Of a stretch of 64,000 bases of DNA, positions 57,530 through 64,000 are shown one piece after another. The stretch spans positions 230,723 through 294,722 of the forward strand of contig NZ_JNYJ01000021.1 of assembly GCF_000716715.1 (NCBI RefSeq), written 5' to 3'. Position 1 is the stretch's first letter; every line of letters starts with the position of its first letter. This DNA comes from Dactylosporangium aurantiacum (GTDB taxonomy: Bacteria > Actinomycetota > Actinomycetes > Mycobacteriales > Micromonosporaceae). Under the pieces are notes generated by a model that was not told the origin of the DNA, ran no database searches, and saw only the letters and a list, made by a program, of their open reading frames with translations. The position numbers were made by a program, and so were the translations under genes.

Positions 57530-60199
57530 ATGAGTACGGCGATGCAGGTTCGGCTGCGGCACTGGCCCGGCATGAAGGTCTCCTGGCTCGGCGCGGGTGC
57601 GGTCGTCCATTCCGGCGACGAGCCCAGCCCGGGCGCGGCGGCGCTGGTCGTCTCGCCGCACGGCTCCACCGAGTGCGCGGTGGTCATCAGCTCGCACACC
57701 GTCAAGCTCCAGCCCGCGATGGTCGAGGAGTTGGCCGAGGTCCTGGCCAACGGGCTCCCGCGAGGGTTCACCGCGATGCGGTTCGTCGCCTGGGACGGCG
57801 CCTGCGCCACCAATGAGCGACCGGCCGCGGCGCACATGATCGCGATGCGGCTCGGCATCGACGTCATTGCCGCCGCCGGGCCGTTGCTGGGTGTACCGGG
57901 TGGGTCGCTGTTCGCGCCGATCGGGCGTGGCGAGCACCGTCCCGGCGGGTTCTGGCGGTTCCGGGCCGGCGCGCAGCCGCAGCGGGTCGGCTGGCGTTTC
58001 CCGGCGCCGCACTGGGAGCAGGACCTCGGCGAGGTGCCCGAGCTGCCCGGTGACCTGGTCCTGGACCAGATCCCCGCCGGCCTGTGGCTGCACCGCCGCC
58101 GCGTCGGCAGCGTCACCGACCTGGCGTATTCGGTGCCGACGGACCACGCCAACCCGGCGATGATCCTCTCGCACCCGAATGAGGAGCCGCTGCACCGCGA
58201 CGAGCTGGTGCGGGCGATCTCGGTCATCCCCGCGCTCGCCGCCGACCGGTGCGTCTTCACGCCGTACGGTCAGCGCCCCCTCCTCGACGGGCCCGTCGGA
58301 CCGGTCGTCGCCGACGTGCTCGGCCGCGCCGTGCACGTGCGCACCGGCCTGCCGCTGTGCGCGCCCGCCGGGCAGCGGGCCGTCGTCACCATCGACCAGA
58401 AGGGTCTGCCGCGCTGGCGGACGTTCGCCCGCGAGTTGTGGCACGCGCCGCGCAGCGGCGCGCCCCGGCCGGTCGACTGGGTCAACCCGTGCCCCGACGT
58501 GCTCGACACACCGGCGGGTGCGGCCACGTTCACGCTCGGCAGCGGCTGGGTCCTCGAGGTCGTCCAGGCCGGGCTGTGGATCCGCCCGGAGCACCTGACC
58601 GACTCCGCCGACTGGATCCGGGGGCTGCCGGTCGACGTCAACCGCTGCGCGATCATCATCGGCGCCCCGAACGCGCCTGAGCTGCCGCCGCCCGGGCACG
58701 CCATGGCCGACGTGCTGGAGAAGCTTCCGGTCGACGCCCGCAAGCGCGCCTACCTGGCTGTGCCCCGCGGTGCCGCGCCCAACGTGTTCATCCTCGCGAC
58801 CGCTCTGCGCGACTCGCTGCCGGAGCCCGGTGAGGTCGAGCTCGTCGGACCGTCGGCGACCCCGCCGGCGGCGGCGCTGCCCTCGTTCCCGCCGTCGACG
58901 ACCGGGTCGTTCCCGGCGGTCGGCTCGACGGGCTCGTTCCCCTCGGTGGGCTCGACGGGTTCGTTCCCCTCCGTGGGGTCGACCGGGTCGTTCCCGGCGG
59001 CGCCCGCCGCGCAGCACCGTCCCGACGGGCCGTTCCTGGTCAACGGGCGGCCGGCGAACGGGCACCCGTCCGGCGCGCACCCGACGGTGTCCCGCCCGGC
59101 GACGTATGGCGCGTTCGACCACGAGGGCCCGCAGGACCCGTACCGCAACGGCTACGAGGGACAGCGCACCGCGTCGTTCGAGCCGCTGACCAACGACCGC
59201 CGCAACGGCAGCGAGCACCGCAACGGGGGCGAGCCCCGCACGGGTGGCTTCGAGCCGGTCAGCGGGTCGTTCCCGCCGGTGGAGCCGCGGACCACCTCGT
59301 TCGCCGTCCCGCGCAACGGCGCCGACCCGCGTAACGGCGCCGACCCGCGCAACGGCCACGACGCCCGGAACGGCCACGACGCCCGCAACGGGCACGAGGG
59401 CCGCAACGGGCACGAGGGCCGCAACGGGCACGAGGGCCGCAACGGCGCCGACCCGCGGACCGGGGCGTTCGCGCCGCTGAGCCCGAACGGCACCAACGGC
59501 CACCACGCCCCCGGCTTCGGCCCGCAGCAGCCAGGTCCGCAGCACCCGGCGCCGCCGCAGCCAGGCCTGCAGCACCCGGCGCCGCAGCACCCGGGTGCGC
59601 TGCACACCGGACCGCAGCAGCCGGGCCAGTACGGCCGCCCGGTCGACAGCGGCCGCCCCGGGTTCCCCAACGGCCGCGCGGAGGCCACCACGGCGTTCCC
59701 GGCCGTCGCGCCCGACGCCTACCGTGGCGCCCCGGAGCCGCCCCGCAACGGCTCGCACCCCGAGCTGAACGTGGCGCCGCCGCGGACGTACCACCGGGAG
59801 CAGCAGCCGGCGTACGACCAGCAGGCCTACGACGGGTACCGGTTCGACGCCCCGAACTACGACGAGCACCACTTCGACCTGCCGACGCCGCCCGGGCAGC
59901 GGGCTCCGGTGCAGCGGATGCCCGCGCACGACGAGGCCGAGGAGCAGACCGGCGGCATCGAGGACACGTCGTCGATCCGGACCGGCCGGGAGATCCGCTC
60001 GCACGGCAAGAAGGCCAAGGGGCCCCGCGCCGACGACAAGACCAGCACGCAGGAGCTCGACCGGCTCCTCGGGTTCTTCGACGAGATCCGCCGCGCGAAG
60101 GCGTGGGACGAGGACTCGCCGGGCTCGGTGAGCGAGGAGGCCGCGGCGCGGCGCGCGGCCGCCGGCCAGCCGCCGGCCGGCCCGAGGCGCGCCAGGTAG
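57530..60199 (+). CDS. Large repeat-rich protein of unknown function
   Basis: 889 residues from ATG 57530 (GAGG 5 nt upstream). Residues 1-450 are ordered: MQVRLRHWPGMKVSWLGAGA, VVSPHGSTECAVVISSHTVK, FTPYGQRPLLDGPVGPVVAD and VDVNRCAIIIGAPNAPELPP; GIDVIAAAGPLLGVPGGSLF resembles nothing I recognise. Residues about 455-760 are disordered with tandem repeats (TGSFP at 58900-59000; RNGHEG and DPRNGA at 59310-59450). The C-terminus has an acidic/basic segment and DDKTSTQELDRLLGFFDEIRR, a conserved-looking helix. Possibly a scaffold with a globular head and flexible tail. Confidence 0.75.
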   Translation: MSTAMQVRLRHWPGMKVSWLGAGAVVHSGDEPSPGAAALVVSPHGSTECAVVISSHTVKLQPAMVEELAEVLANGLPRGFTAMRFVAWDGACATNERPAAAHMIAMRLGIDVIAAAGPLLGVPGGSLFAPIGRGEHRPGGFWRFRAGAQPQRVGWRFPAPHWEQDLGEVPELPGDLVLDQIPAGLWLHRRRVGSVTDLAYSVPTDHANPAMILSHPNEEPLHRDELVRAISVIPALAADRCVFTPYGQRPLLDGPVGPVVADVLGRAVHVRTGLPLCAPAGQRAVVTIDQKGLPRWRTFARELWHAPRSGAPRPVDWVNPCPDVLDTPAGAATFTLGSGWVLEVVQAGLWIRPEHLTDSADWIRGLPVDVNRCAIIIGAPNAPELPPPGHAMADVLEKLPVDARKRAYLAVPRGAAPNVFILATALRDSLPEPGEVELVGPSATPPAAALPSFPPSTTGSFPAVGSTGSFPSVGSTGSFPSVGSTGSFPAAPAAQHRPDGPFLVNGRPANGHPSGAHPTVSRPATYGAFDHEGPQDPYRNGYEGQRTASFEPLTNDRRNGSEHRNGGEPRTGGFEPVSGSFPPVEPRTTSFAVPRNGADPRNGADPRNGHDARNGHDARNGHEGRNGHEGRNGHEGRNGADPRTGAFAPLSPNGTNGHHAPGFGPQQPGPQHPAPPQPGLQHPAPQHPGALHTGPQQPGQYGRPVDSGRPGFPNGRAEATTAFPAVAPDAYRGAPEPPRNGSHPELNVAPPRTYHREQQPAYDQQAYDGYRFDAPNYDEHHFDLPTPPGQRAPVQRMPAHDEAEEQTGGIEDTSSIRTGREIRSHGKKAKGPRADDKTSTQELDRLLGFFDEIRRAKAWDEDSPGSVSEEAAARRAAAGQPPAGPRRAR
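58900..58998 (+). repeat. Tandem repeats encoding TGSFP-type units
   Basis: About 27-bp units reading TGSFP(A/S)VGS, four times, in the unknown-function protein gene. Confidence 0.75.
59315..59450 (+). repeat. 18-bp tandem repeats encoding RNGHEG / RNGADP units
   Basis: Repeated units such as CGCAACGGGCACGAGGGC, at least seven in a row with two sequence variants, giving (RNGADP)n, (RNGHDA)n and (RNGHEG)n in succession. Confidence 0.8.
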
Positions 60200-60222
60200 A
60201 TCAGGCACGAACACACACGGCA

Positions 60223-60254
60223 ACGGCCCGGTCTCGAATGGGAGACCGGGCCGT
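60223..60254 (+). terminator. Hairpin terminator after the 889-aa protein gene
   Basis: Perfect 13-bp stem ACGGCCCGGTCTC (60223-60235) / GAGACCGGGCCGT (60242-60254), 6-nt loop, 23 bp past the stop codon. Confidence 0.8.
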
Positions 60255-60284
60255 CGTGGTTTCGCCGCGCGGCCGGGGGCCGAC

Positions 60285-60290
60285 TACGAT
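60285..60290 (+). promoter_or_regulatory. -10 box of the glycosyltransferase gene
   Basis: TACGAT, 6 nt, GTG 60297, no ribosome binding site. Confidence 0.5.
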
Positions 60291-60296
60291 CGCACG

Positions 60297-61178
60297 GTGC
60301 TCGACATCATGCTGCCCCACTACGGCGACGTGGAGCTGCTGAAGCTCGCCGTCAACAGCGTCATCGCACAGACCGACGACCGGTGGCAGCTGACGGTCCT
60401 GGACGACAGCACGGCCGAGGGCGTTCCCGAGTGGTTCGCGGCGCTGGGGCACCCGCGGGTGCGGTACCGGCGCAATCCGGAGAACCTCGGGGTCACCGGC
60501 AACTTCCAGCAGTGCGTCGACCTCGCGACGGAGCCGTTCATGGTCATCATGGGCTGCGACGACGTGATGCTGCCCAACTATGTGGCCACGGTGCACGGGC
60601 TCGTCGACGCGCACCCGGAGGCGGTGCTGATCCAACCCGGCGTCGAGGTGATCGACGCGCGGGGCGAGGTGGTGCGGACGCTCGCGGATTCGACGAAGCG
60701 GCGGGTGTACGCGCCGAAGATCGACGGCACGGTGGTCATGGCGGGCGAGGAGCTGGCGGTGAGCCTGCTGCGCGGCAACTGGCTCTACTTCCCGTCGCTG
60801 TGCTGGCGCACCTCGGAGATCAAGGCCGTCGGGTTCGACCCGTCGCTGAAGGTGATCCAGGATCTGGCGCTGATCCTGGAGCTGGTGACCCGGGGCGGCA
60901 CGCTCGTCGCGACGGACGAGCTGGCGTTCCGGTACCGGCGGCACGGCTCGAGCCTGTCGTCGTCGTCCGCGGTGACGGGCGGCCGGTTCAGCGAGGCCCG
61001 CGACTTCTTCCTGGCCGCGGCGGCGCGGATGGACGCGCACGGCTGGCGGCGCGCGGGGCGGGCCGCCCGGTGGCACCTGTCCTCACGCATCCACGCGCTG
61101 ACGATGCTGCCGGCGGCCGCCAAGCAGCGCAGCGGCAGCAGCGTCGGGGTGTTGACGAAGTACGCGCTGGGCCGCTGA
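60297..61178 (+). CDS. Family 2 glycosyltransferase
   Basis: 293 residues. GT-A fold: MLDIMLPHYGDVELLKLAVN (N-terminal beta-alpha), LTVLDDSTAEGVPEWFA (DDS, nucleotide binding), NPENLGVTGNFQQCVDLATE, MVIMGCDDVMLPNYV (DDV metal-binding motif DxD-like) and VIQDLALILELV (catalytic Asp region). Transfers a sugar from a nucleotide donor to an unknown acceptor. The C-terminal 60 residues are helical and basic (MDAHGWRRAGRAARWHLSSR). It is a lone gene just before the tRNA array. Confidence 0.85.
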   Translation: MLDIMLPHYGDVELLKLAVNSVIAQTDDRWQLTVLDDSTAEGVPEWFAALGHPRVRYRRNPENLGVTGNFQQCVDLATEPFMVIMGCDDVMLPNYVATVHGLVDAHPEAVLIQPGVEVIDARGEVVRTLADSTKRRVYAPKIDGTVVMAGEELAVSLLRGNWLYFPSLCWRTSEIKAVGFDPSLKVIQDLALILELVTRGGTLVATDELAFRYRRHGSSLSSSSAVTGGRFSEARDFFLAAAARMDAHGWRRAGRAARWHLSSRIHALTMLPAAAKQRSGSSVGVLTKYALGR

Positions 61179-61220
61179 CGACGGCCGCGGGCGCTCAGGC
61201 CGTGGCCCGGCGCCGGGGAG

Positions 61221-61306
61221 CGGAGAGGGTGGGAGTCGAACCCACACGGGCGTGAACCCAACGCCGTTTTCGAGACGGGTGCCGGCACCAATCGGCTGGC
61301 CTCTCC
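61221..61306 (-). tRNA. tRNA-Ser (anticodon CGA)
   Basis: 86 nt with discriminator G. Acceptor GGAGAGG/CCTCTCC, anticodon loop CTCGAAA (CGA), long variable arm (class II) and T-arm GTGGG-TTCGACT-CCCAC. CCA is not encoded. Confidence 0.92.
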
Positions 61307-61333
61307 AACCCGGGACGGACCCCGGTACAAGCG

Positions 61334-61408
61334 CACCCTTGGAAGGACTCGAACCTCCGGCCTCTTCGTTCGTAGCGAAGCGCTCTGCATCCACTGAGCT
61401 ACAAGGGC
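61334..61408 (-). tRNA. tRNA-Arg (anticodon ACG)
   Basis: 75 nt. Acceptor GCCCTTG with CAAGGGT (G1-U72), D-arm GCTCAGTGGATGCAGAGC, anticodon arm CTTCG-CTACGAA-CGAAG, T-loop TTCGAGT, discriminator G. Confidence 0.92.
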
Positions 61409-61419
61409 ATGGTCGTGCG

Positions 61420-61505
61420 CGGAAAGTGAGGGGATCGAACCCCCGCGGGGTCGTCCCCCGTCGACGGCTTAGCAAGCCGCAGCCTTACCTCTCGGCCAAC
61501 TTTCC
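61420..61505 (-). tRNA. tRNA-Ser (anticodon GCT)
   Basis: 86 nt. Acceptor GGAAAGT/ACTTTCC, anticodon loop TTGCTAA (GCT), long variable arm built on GGGG/CCCC, T-loop TTCGATC, discriminator G. Confidence 0.93.
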
Positions 61506-61508
61506 AAG

Positions 61509-61581
61509 TACCCGGAAGAGGATTCGAACCTCCAACCTCCTGACCCTGAATCAGGCGCCTCTGCCGTTGGGCTACCCGGGC
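61509..61581 (-). tRNA. tRNA with leucine anticodon CAG, class I body
   Basis: 73 nt. Acceptor GCCCGGG with TCCGGGT (G1-U72), anticodon arm CCTGA-TTCAGGG-TCAGG (CAG, G37), 5-nt variable loop and T-arm GGAGG-TTCGAAT-CCTCT, discriminator A. Bacterial leucine tRNAs normally have a long variable arm of 12-15 nt, missing here. Anticodon and G37 and A73 suggest leucine, but charging is uncertain. Confidence 0.8.
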
Positions 61582-61602
61582 ACGGGGTGGTGCGGTGGTG
61601 CG

Positions 61603-61675
61603 TGGACCCGACCGGACTCGAACCGGTCGCCTCCGCTGTGCAAGAGCGGCGCTCTTCCTGATGAGCTACGAGCCC
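61603..61675 (-). tRNA. tRNA-Ala (anticodon TGC)
   Basis: 73 nt. Acceptor GGGCTCG/CGGGTCC contains the G3-U70 pair that marks alanine tRNAs; anticodon loop CTTGCAC (TGC); T-arm ACCGG-TTCGAGT-CCGGT; discriminator A. Confidence 0.93.
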
Positions 61676-61699
61676 GTGCGGACCTCGGTGGGCCCTTGC

Positions 61700-61735
61700 G
61701 GGCCCGGCGGGGAGGTAGCAGGCCCCGCCGGGCCC
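61700..61735 (-). terminator. Hairpin behind the HNH gene
   Basis: 13-bp stem GGGCCCGGCGGGG (61700-61712) / CCCCGCCGGGCCC (61723-61735); an overlapping smaller hairpin GGGCCC-TTGC-GGGCCC starts at 61690. Lies between the HNH stop and tRNA-Ala. Confidence 0.65.
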
Positions 61736-61738
61736 GGG

Positions 61739-62182
61739 TCAGCGCTGGGCGAGCGCGGCCCACGTCGGGACCGACGGCTGGGCGCGCAGCACCATGCCCG
61801 CTTCGGCGGGGGTGCGGTCGCCCTTGCGCTGGTTGCAGGCCATGCAGGCCGCAACGGTGTTCTTCCAGGTGTTCCGCCCGCCCCGGGACCGGGGCAGGAT
61901 GTGGTCGATGGTGGTGGCGTCCTTGCCGCAGTAGCCGCAGCGGCGGCCGTCGCGGGCGTGGACGCCGGCGCGGGACCACGCGGGCCCGCCGCCGAAGCGC
62001 CAGCGGGTGACGACGTAGGACACGAGCCGGACGACCTTCGGCATCGGGTAGATGCCGATGAGCCGGTCCGGCTCGGACTCGTGCACGACGGCCACCTCAC
62101 GCAGCAGCATGCGCACCGCGTGGCGGAGGGTGACCCGGTGCAGGGGTCCGAGGTCGGCGTTGAGAACGAGAACCGCGGTCAC
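61739..62182 (-). CDS. HNH endonuclease inside the tRNA array
   Basis: 147 residues from GTG 62182 (GGGAGG 6 nt upstream). Zinc knuckle CGYCGKDATT, then the HNH motif TIDHILPRSRGGRNTWKNTV (DH, N), and second knuckle CMACNQRKG; the family cuts DNA with a Mg2+-bound beta-beta-alpha fold. The N-terminal half (VLNADLGPLHRVTLRHAVRM) is conserved in HNH proteins of many actinobacteria. It interrupts a run of tRNA genes on the same strand, like homing or mobile-element nucleases in tRNA arrays, but it may also be a host gene. Confidence 0.85.
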   Translation of the reverse strand: MTAVLVLNADLGPLHRVTLRHAVRMLLREVAVVHESEPDRLIGIYPMPKVVRLVSYVVTRWRFGGGPAWSRAGVHARDGRRCGYCGKDATTIDHILPRSRGGRNTWKNTVAACMACNQRKGDRTPAEAGMVLRAQPSVPTWAALAQR

Positions 62183-62232
62183 CGGGCCTCCCTTCGCTTG
62201 TGACTTCCCAACTGGTACCAAACGATCTTGCG

Positions 62233-62306
62233 TGCCGTGAGCGGGATTCGAACCCGCACTGCTCCCGTCTTGAGCGGGACGCCTCTGCCGATTGGGCTAC
62301 CGCGGC
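62233..62306 (-). tRNA. tRNA with leucine anticodon CAA, class I body
   Basis: 74 nt. Acceptor GCCGCGG with TCACGGC (one C-A mismatch), anticodon arm TCCCG-CTCAAGA-CGGGA (CAA, G37), short variable loop, T-arm GCGGG-TTCGAAT-CCCGC, discriminator A. Shares TAGCCCAA and GGCAGAGGCG with the CAG tRNA, so the two are probably paralogs. It lacks the long variable arm of bacterial tRNA-Leu. Confidence 0.8.
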
Positions 62307-62346
62307 ATTGTGAACACACCAATGGAATTGTCAAAGAACAATGCTG

Positions 62347-62420
62347 CACGGGCGGCAGGAATCGAACCCGCAACCGTCGGTGTTGGAGACCGGTGCTCTA
62401 CCTGATTGAGCTACACCCGT
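62347..62420 (-). tRNA. tRNA-Trp (anticodon CCA)
   Basis: 74 nt. Acceptor ACGGGTG/CGCCCGT, anticodon loop CTCCAAC (CCA), T-arm GCGGG-TTCGATT-CCTGC, discriminator G as expected for Trp. The body is much like E. coli tRNA-Trp (ACCGGTCTCCAA). Confidence 0.92.
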
Positions 62421-62428
62421 AGGAAGGT

Positions 62429-62458
62429 ACAAAAAAGCCGCCCATTGCTGTGGGCGGC
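62429..62458 (-). terminator. Intrinsic terminator of the 44-codon gene
   Basis: Perfect 8-bp stem GCCGCCCA (62437-62444) / TGGGCGGC (62451-62458); read on the minus strand it is followed by six T (62436-62431). It separates the small gene from tRNA-Trp. Confidence 0.88.
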
Positions 62459-62477
62459 GGGAGAGGTGGGGTGAACC

Positions 62478-62612
62478 CTAGCCTCGCCACCGTCCGGACA
62501 GCTCCGAACTGGCCAGCAGGTCGCTGAGCAGCATGTTTCGCCAGCTACGGGACGCCGACGATCGACCGCCACGGGCGGACGCCGTCAGTCGTAGCTCGAT
62601 GCGTGCGGCCAT
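62478..62612 (-). CDS. Small basic protein, 44 residues
   Basis: MAARIELRLTASARGGRSSA at the start and LLSDLLASSELSGRWRG at the end. ATG 62612 has AAGGGAG 9 nt upstream. It has its own promoter (62669-62697) and an intrinsic terminator 20 bp behind the stop, so transcription is likely. No homology recognised. Six Arg in the first 25 residues suggest nucleic-acid or membrane contact. Confidence 0.6.
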   Translation of the reverse strand: MAARIELRLTASARGGRSSASRSWRNMLLSDLLASSELSGRWRG

Positions 62613-62668
62613 TTCGCGGTCTCCCTTCAGGTCCCGGTGGATCTTGGTGTTCCTCGTTGACGTATTCA

Positions 62669-62697
62669 AAGATACGACCCCGGCGCCGCCTCGGCAA
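62669..62697 (-). promoter_or_regulatory. Promoter of the 44-codon gene
   Basis: On the minus strand TTGCCG (62697-62692), 17-bp spacer, TATCTT (62674-62669), about 56 nt before the start codon. Confidence 0.5.
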
Positions 62698-62731
62698 CCA
62701 TTTAAATCTCGGCGGCGCCGGGAATCGTCGC

Positions 62732-63349
62732 TCAGGCGGCCGTGTAGTGCGCCAGGTACAGGTTCATCTCGTCGGTGGACTCGTCGCCCTCGTTGACGCT
62801 GAACCACAGCGAGTTCTCCAGCCAGAACCGGTGGATGAACTGCTCGAAGCCGTCGGCGGCGTGGACCATGTTGGCGATGAGGGTGTCGGGGTCGACCTCC
62901 TCGAGCCCGACGATCTCCAGCAGCCACGGCGAGGCGATGACGAACGGTTCGACGCCGGGGCGCAGGTACAGGTACCAGATGACGGCGTCCTGCTGGTCGC
63001 GCAGGAACCGCACGAGCTGCGCCTCGGGCTCGACCGGGCTCGGCACGGGCCGGGGCGCCAGGTCGAAGTCGCAGCCGGTGCAGGACGGGATGGCGTCCAT
63101 CAGGACCTGACTGCTCATGAAGCGTTTGAACGCGGGTGGCAGCTCGACGTGCGCGGCGAGCGCACCGACGTCCATGGCGCGCAGCGGGTCGTGCGGCGCG
63201 TCCGGGACCAGCCAGGCGAACGTGCCGTCGAAGCGTGACTCGTCCACTACCGGCAGGCTCTCGGTGGGGTACAGCTCGTAGGTCCCCATGCTCGCCCGGG
63301 CGCTGCCCAGGTCCGTGCCCCACCAACCGCGTGGAAAGTCGATCGTCAT
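62732..63349 (-). CDS. Protein of unknown function
   Basis: 205 residues from ATG 63349 (MTIDFPRGWWGTDLGSARAS). Soluble, rich in Trp, Phe and acidic residues: CTGCDFDLAPRPVPSP contains the only Cys pair, and AQLVRFLRDQQDAVIWYLYL and FEQFIHRFWLENSLWFSVN are aromatic-rich helical segments. The pattern recalls SUKH/SMI1-type immunity proteins only vaguely; I do not assign it. It lies between the 44-codon gene and the CheY gene. Confidence 0.7.
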   Translation of the reverse strand: MTIDFPRGWWGTDLGSARASMGTYELYPTESLPVVDESRFDGTFAWLVPDAPHDPLRAMDVGALAAHVELPPAFKRFMSSQVLMDAIPSCTGCDFDLAPRPVPSPVEPEAQLVRFLRDQQDAVIWYLYLRPGVEPFVIASPWLLEIVGLEEVDPDTLIANMVHAADGFEQFIHRFWLENSLWFSVNEGDESTDEMNLYLAHYTAA

Positions 63350-63441
63350 GTGTCGCACGGTACGACGCCGCCTGGTGTTCTTCCGTCGCATTTCGGACCG
63401 AGACGAGCGCGTTTCAGGTCACGCTGCATGTGCATGTGGGG

Positions 63442-63867
63442 TCAGCCGTTGGCGGCCGGTTCCAGCGCCGGCTGGGCGGCCGGGATCTGCGGCAGCACGC
63501 CGAGGTAGCTGAGCTTGTCGACGATCGCCTCGGCGGTGAAGGGTTTGATGACGTACTCGTGGGCGCCGGCGGCGAGCGCACGCACGATCTGCCCGTGTTC
63601 GCTCTCGGTGGTGACCATCATGAGGGTCATCTGCCGGAGGTGTTTCTGCTTGCGGACCGCCATCACGAACTCGAGGCCGTTCATCTCCGGCATGTTCCAG
63701 TCGATCAGGGCGAGCCCGGGTTGCAGGTCGTGGTCCCAGATCTGGTCGAGGGCGTCCTTGCCGTTCGTGGCCTCACGGACCTCGAAGCCGAGCGGCAGCA
63801 GGATCCGTTTGAGGATGCCCCGCATGGCACGCGAGTCGTCGATGACCATGGCGAGCTTCGTGTCCAT
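63442..63867 (-). CDS. cheY: CheY-type response regulator
   Basis: 141 residues, receiver only. LAMVIDDSRAMRGILKRILL (Asp10, Asp11), LIDWNMPEMNGLEFV with phospho-acceptor Asp56, MMVTTESE (Thr86 switch) and EYVIKPFTAE with Lys109. The IDDSRAMR start and MNGLEF sequence are typical of CheY proteins in chemotaxis clusters. Starts directly (TGAATG) behind another gene. Indicates motile cells, such as zoospores of Actinoplanes-like bacteria. Confidence 0.88.
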   Translation of the reverse strand: MDTKLAMVIDDSRAMRGILKRILLPLGFEVREATNGKDALDQIWDHDLQPGLALIDWNMPEMNGLEFVMAVRKQKHLRQMTLMMVTTESEHGQIVRALAAGAHEYVIKPFTAEAIVDKLSYLGVLPQIPAAQPALEPAANG

Positions 63868-64000
63868 TCAGACTCCGGCAGGTTGGTAGGTGGTTTCGTA
63901 GGGGTCGATGCTGTTGTCGATCTTGGTGTGGAAGAGGGGGTCGGCGGCGAGGATGGCGCGGCGCACGTCGAGCAGTTCGGTGACGCGTTGCTGGATGACG
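63868..64000 (-). CDS. 3' end of a gene upstream of cheY (5' part missing)
   Basis: The last 43 residues are seen, VIQQRVTELLDVRRAILAAD to ETTYQPAGV. The stop codon TGA is immediately followed by the cheY ATG, so both are co-transcribed. A helical RVTELLDVRRAIL segment is not enough to name the protein; a chemotaxis component is likely from context. Confidence 0.55.
   Translation of the reverse strand, partial: VIQQRVTELLDVRRAILAADPLFHTKIDNSIDPYETTYQPAGV

Noticed and set aside
56937..57533. Plus-strand frame of 198 codons before the 889-residue protein gene.
   Set aside because: Irregular codon use, no ribosome binding site, and part of it is the mirror of the candidate small lipoprotein.

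Overview
The window is very GC-rich, third-position-GC-biased DNA of a high-GC Gram-positive bacterium. Gene content points to Micromonosporaceae (Actinoplanes-like): an adjacent MurL/MurD2 peptidoglycan pair, a CheY-type chemotaxis regulator, a Septum_form lipoprotein, a heat-shock cluster with a CbpM modulator, and many genes whose start codon lies 6-7 nt after a TANNNT-type -10 box (leaderless pattern). Species cannot be named from the sequence.

Layout. 0-3.4 kb: a thiamine-diphosphate enzyme (cut by the left edge), a frameshifted short-chain dehydrogenase and a membrane-anchored FKBP isomerase with a frameshift beside an 18-bp repeat. 3.4-8.9 kb: malate synthase plus glycolate oxidase GlcDEF, a glycolate to glyoxylate to malate module. 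9.9-16.1 kb: a GntR/FCD regulator followed by allophanate hydrolase, two tandem isochorismatase-like hydrolases (the first a strong biuret hydrolase match), an NCS2-like permease and an AtzH-like protein; this looks like a biuret/triuret nitrogen-scavenging locus, with a 17-bp palindrome at its first start codon. 16.1-19.1 kb: Hsp20, CbpA-type DnaJ, CbpM and HdeD on the minus strand, DUF2267 divergent. 19-31 kb: membrane protein, zinc-binding protein, a kinase-luciferase-like oxidoreductase fusion, a PPOX-family protein, a secreted penicillin acylase with a discoidin domain, a SNF2-YciI-SWIM cassette and a Septum_form lipoprotein. 31.5-35.4 kb: DUF4232 protein, ECF sigma factor and a class A-type PBP whose transglycosylase domain has lost its catalytic segment. 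35.7-38.3 kb: murL-murD2. 39-41.8 kb: pseudo-receiver, LacI regulator with operator, promoter and leader terminator, a 92-bp hairpin-rich tandem repeat, exonuclease III.

42.3-48.6 kb: oligopeptide/dipeptide ABC transporter operon in the order permease, binding protein, permease, ATPase, ATPase. 48.6-52.7 kb: an L7/L12-like mini-protein, a secreted subtilisin, a response regulator, an aldo/keto reductase and a lipoprotein. 52.8-57.5 kb: an MFS transporter with a repetitive tail that continues past its stop codon as decayed repeat sequence, a histidine phosphatase, and a poorly coding stretch with one candidate small lipoprotein. 57.5-61.2 kb: a repeat-rich 889-aa protein of unknown function and a family 2 glycosyltransferase. 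61.2-62.4 kb: a minus-strand array of seven tRNA genes interrupted by an HNH endonuclease gene; two of the tRNAs carry leucine anticodons on short-variable-arm bodies. 62.4-64 kb: a 44-codon gene with its own promoter and terminator, an unknown protein and a CheY-type regulator at the edge of a likely chemotaxis cluster.

The most unusual items are the biuret/triuret-type operon and its operator, the tRNA array with atypical leucine-anticodon tRNAs, the PBP lacking its glycosyltransferase catalytic residue, the 92-bp tandem hairpin repeat, the promoter-operator-terminator module without a gene at 39.5 kb, and the decayed repeat gene at 54.4-55.2 kb.
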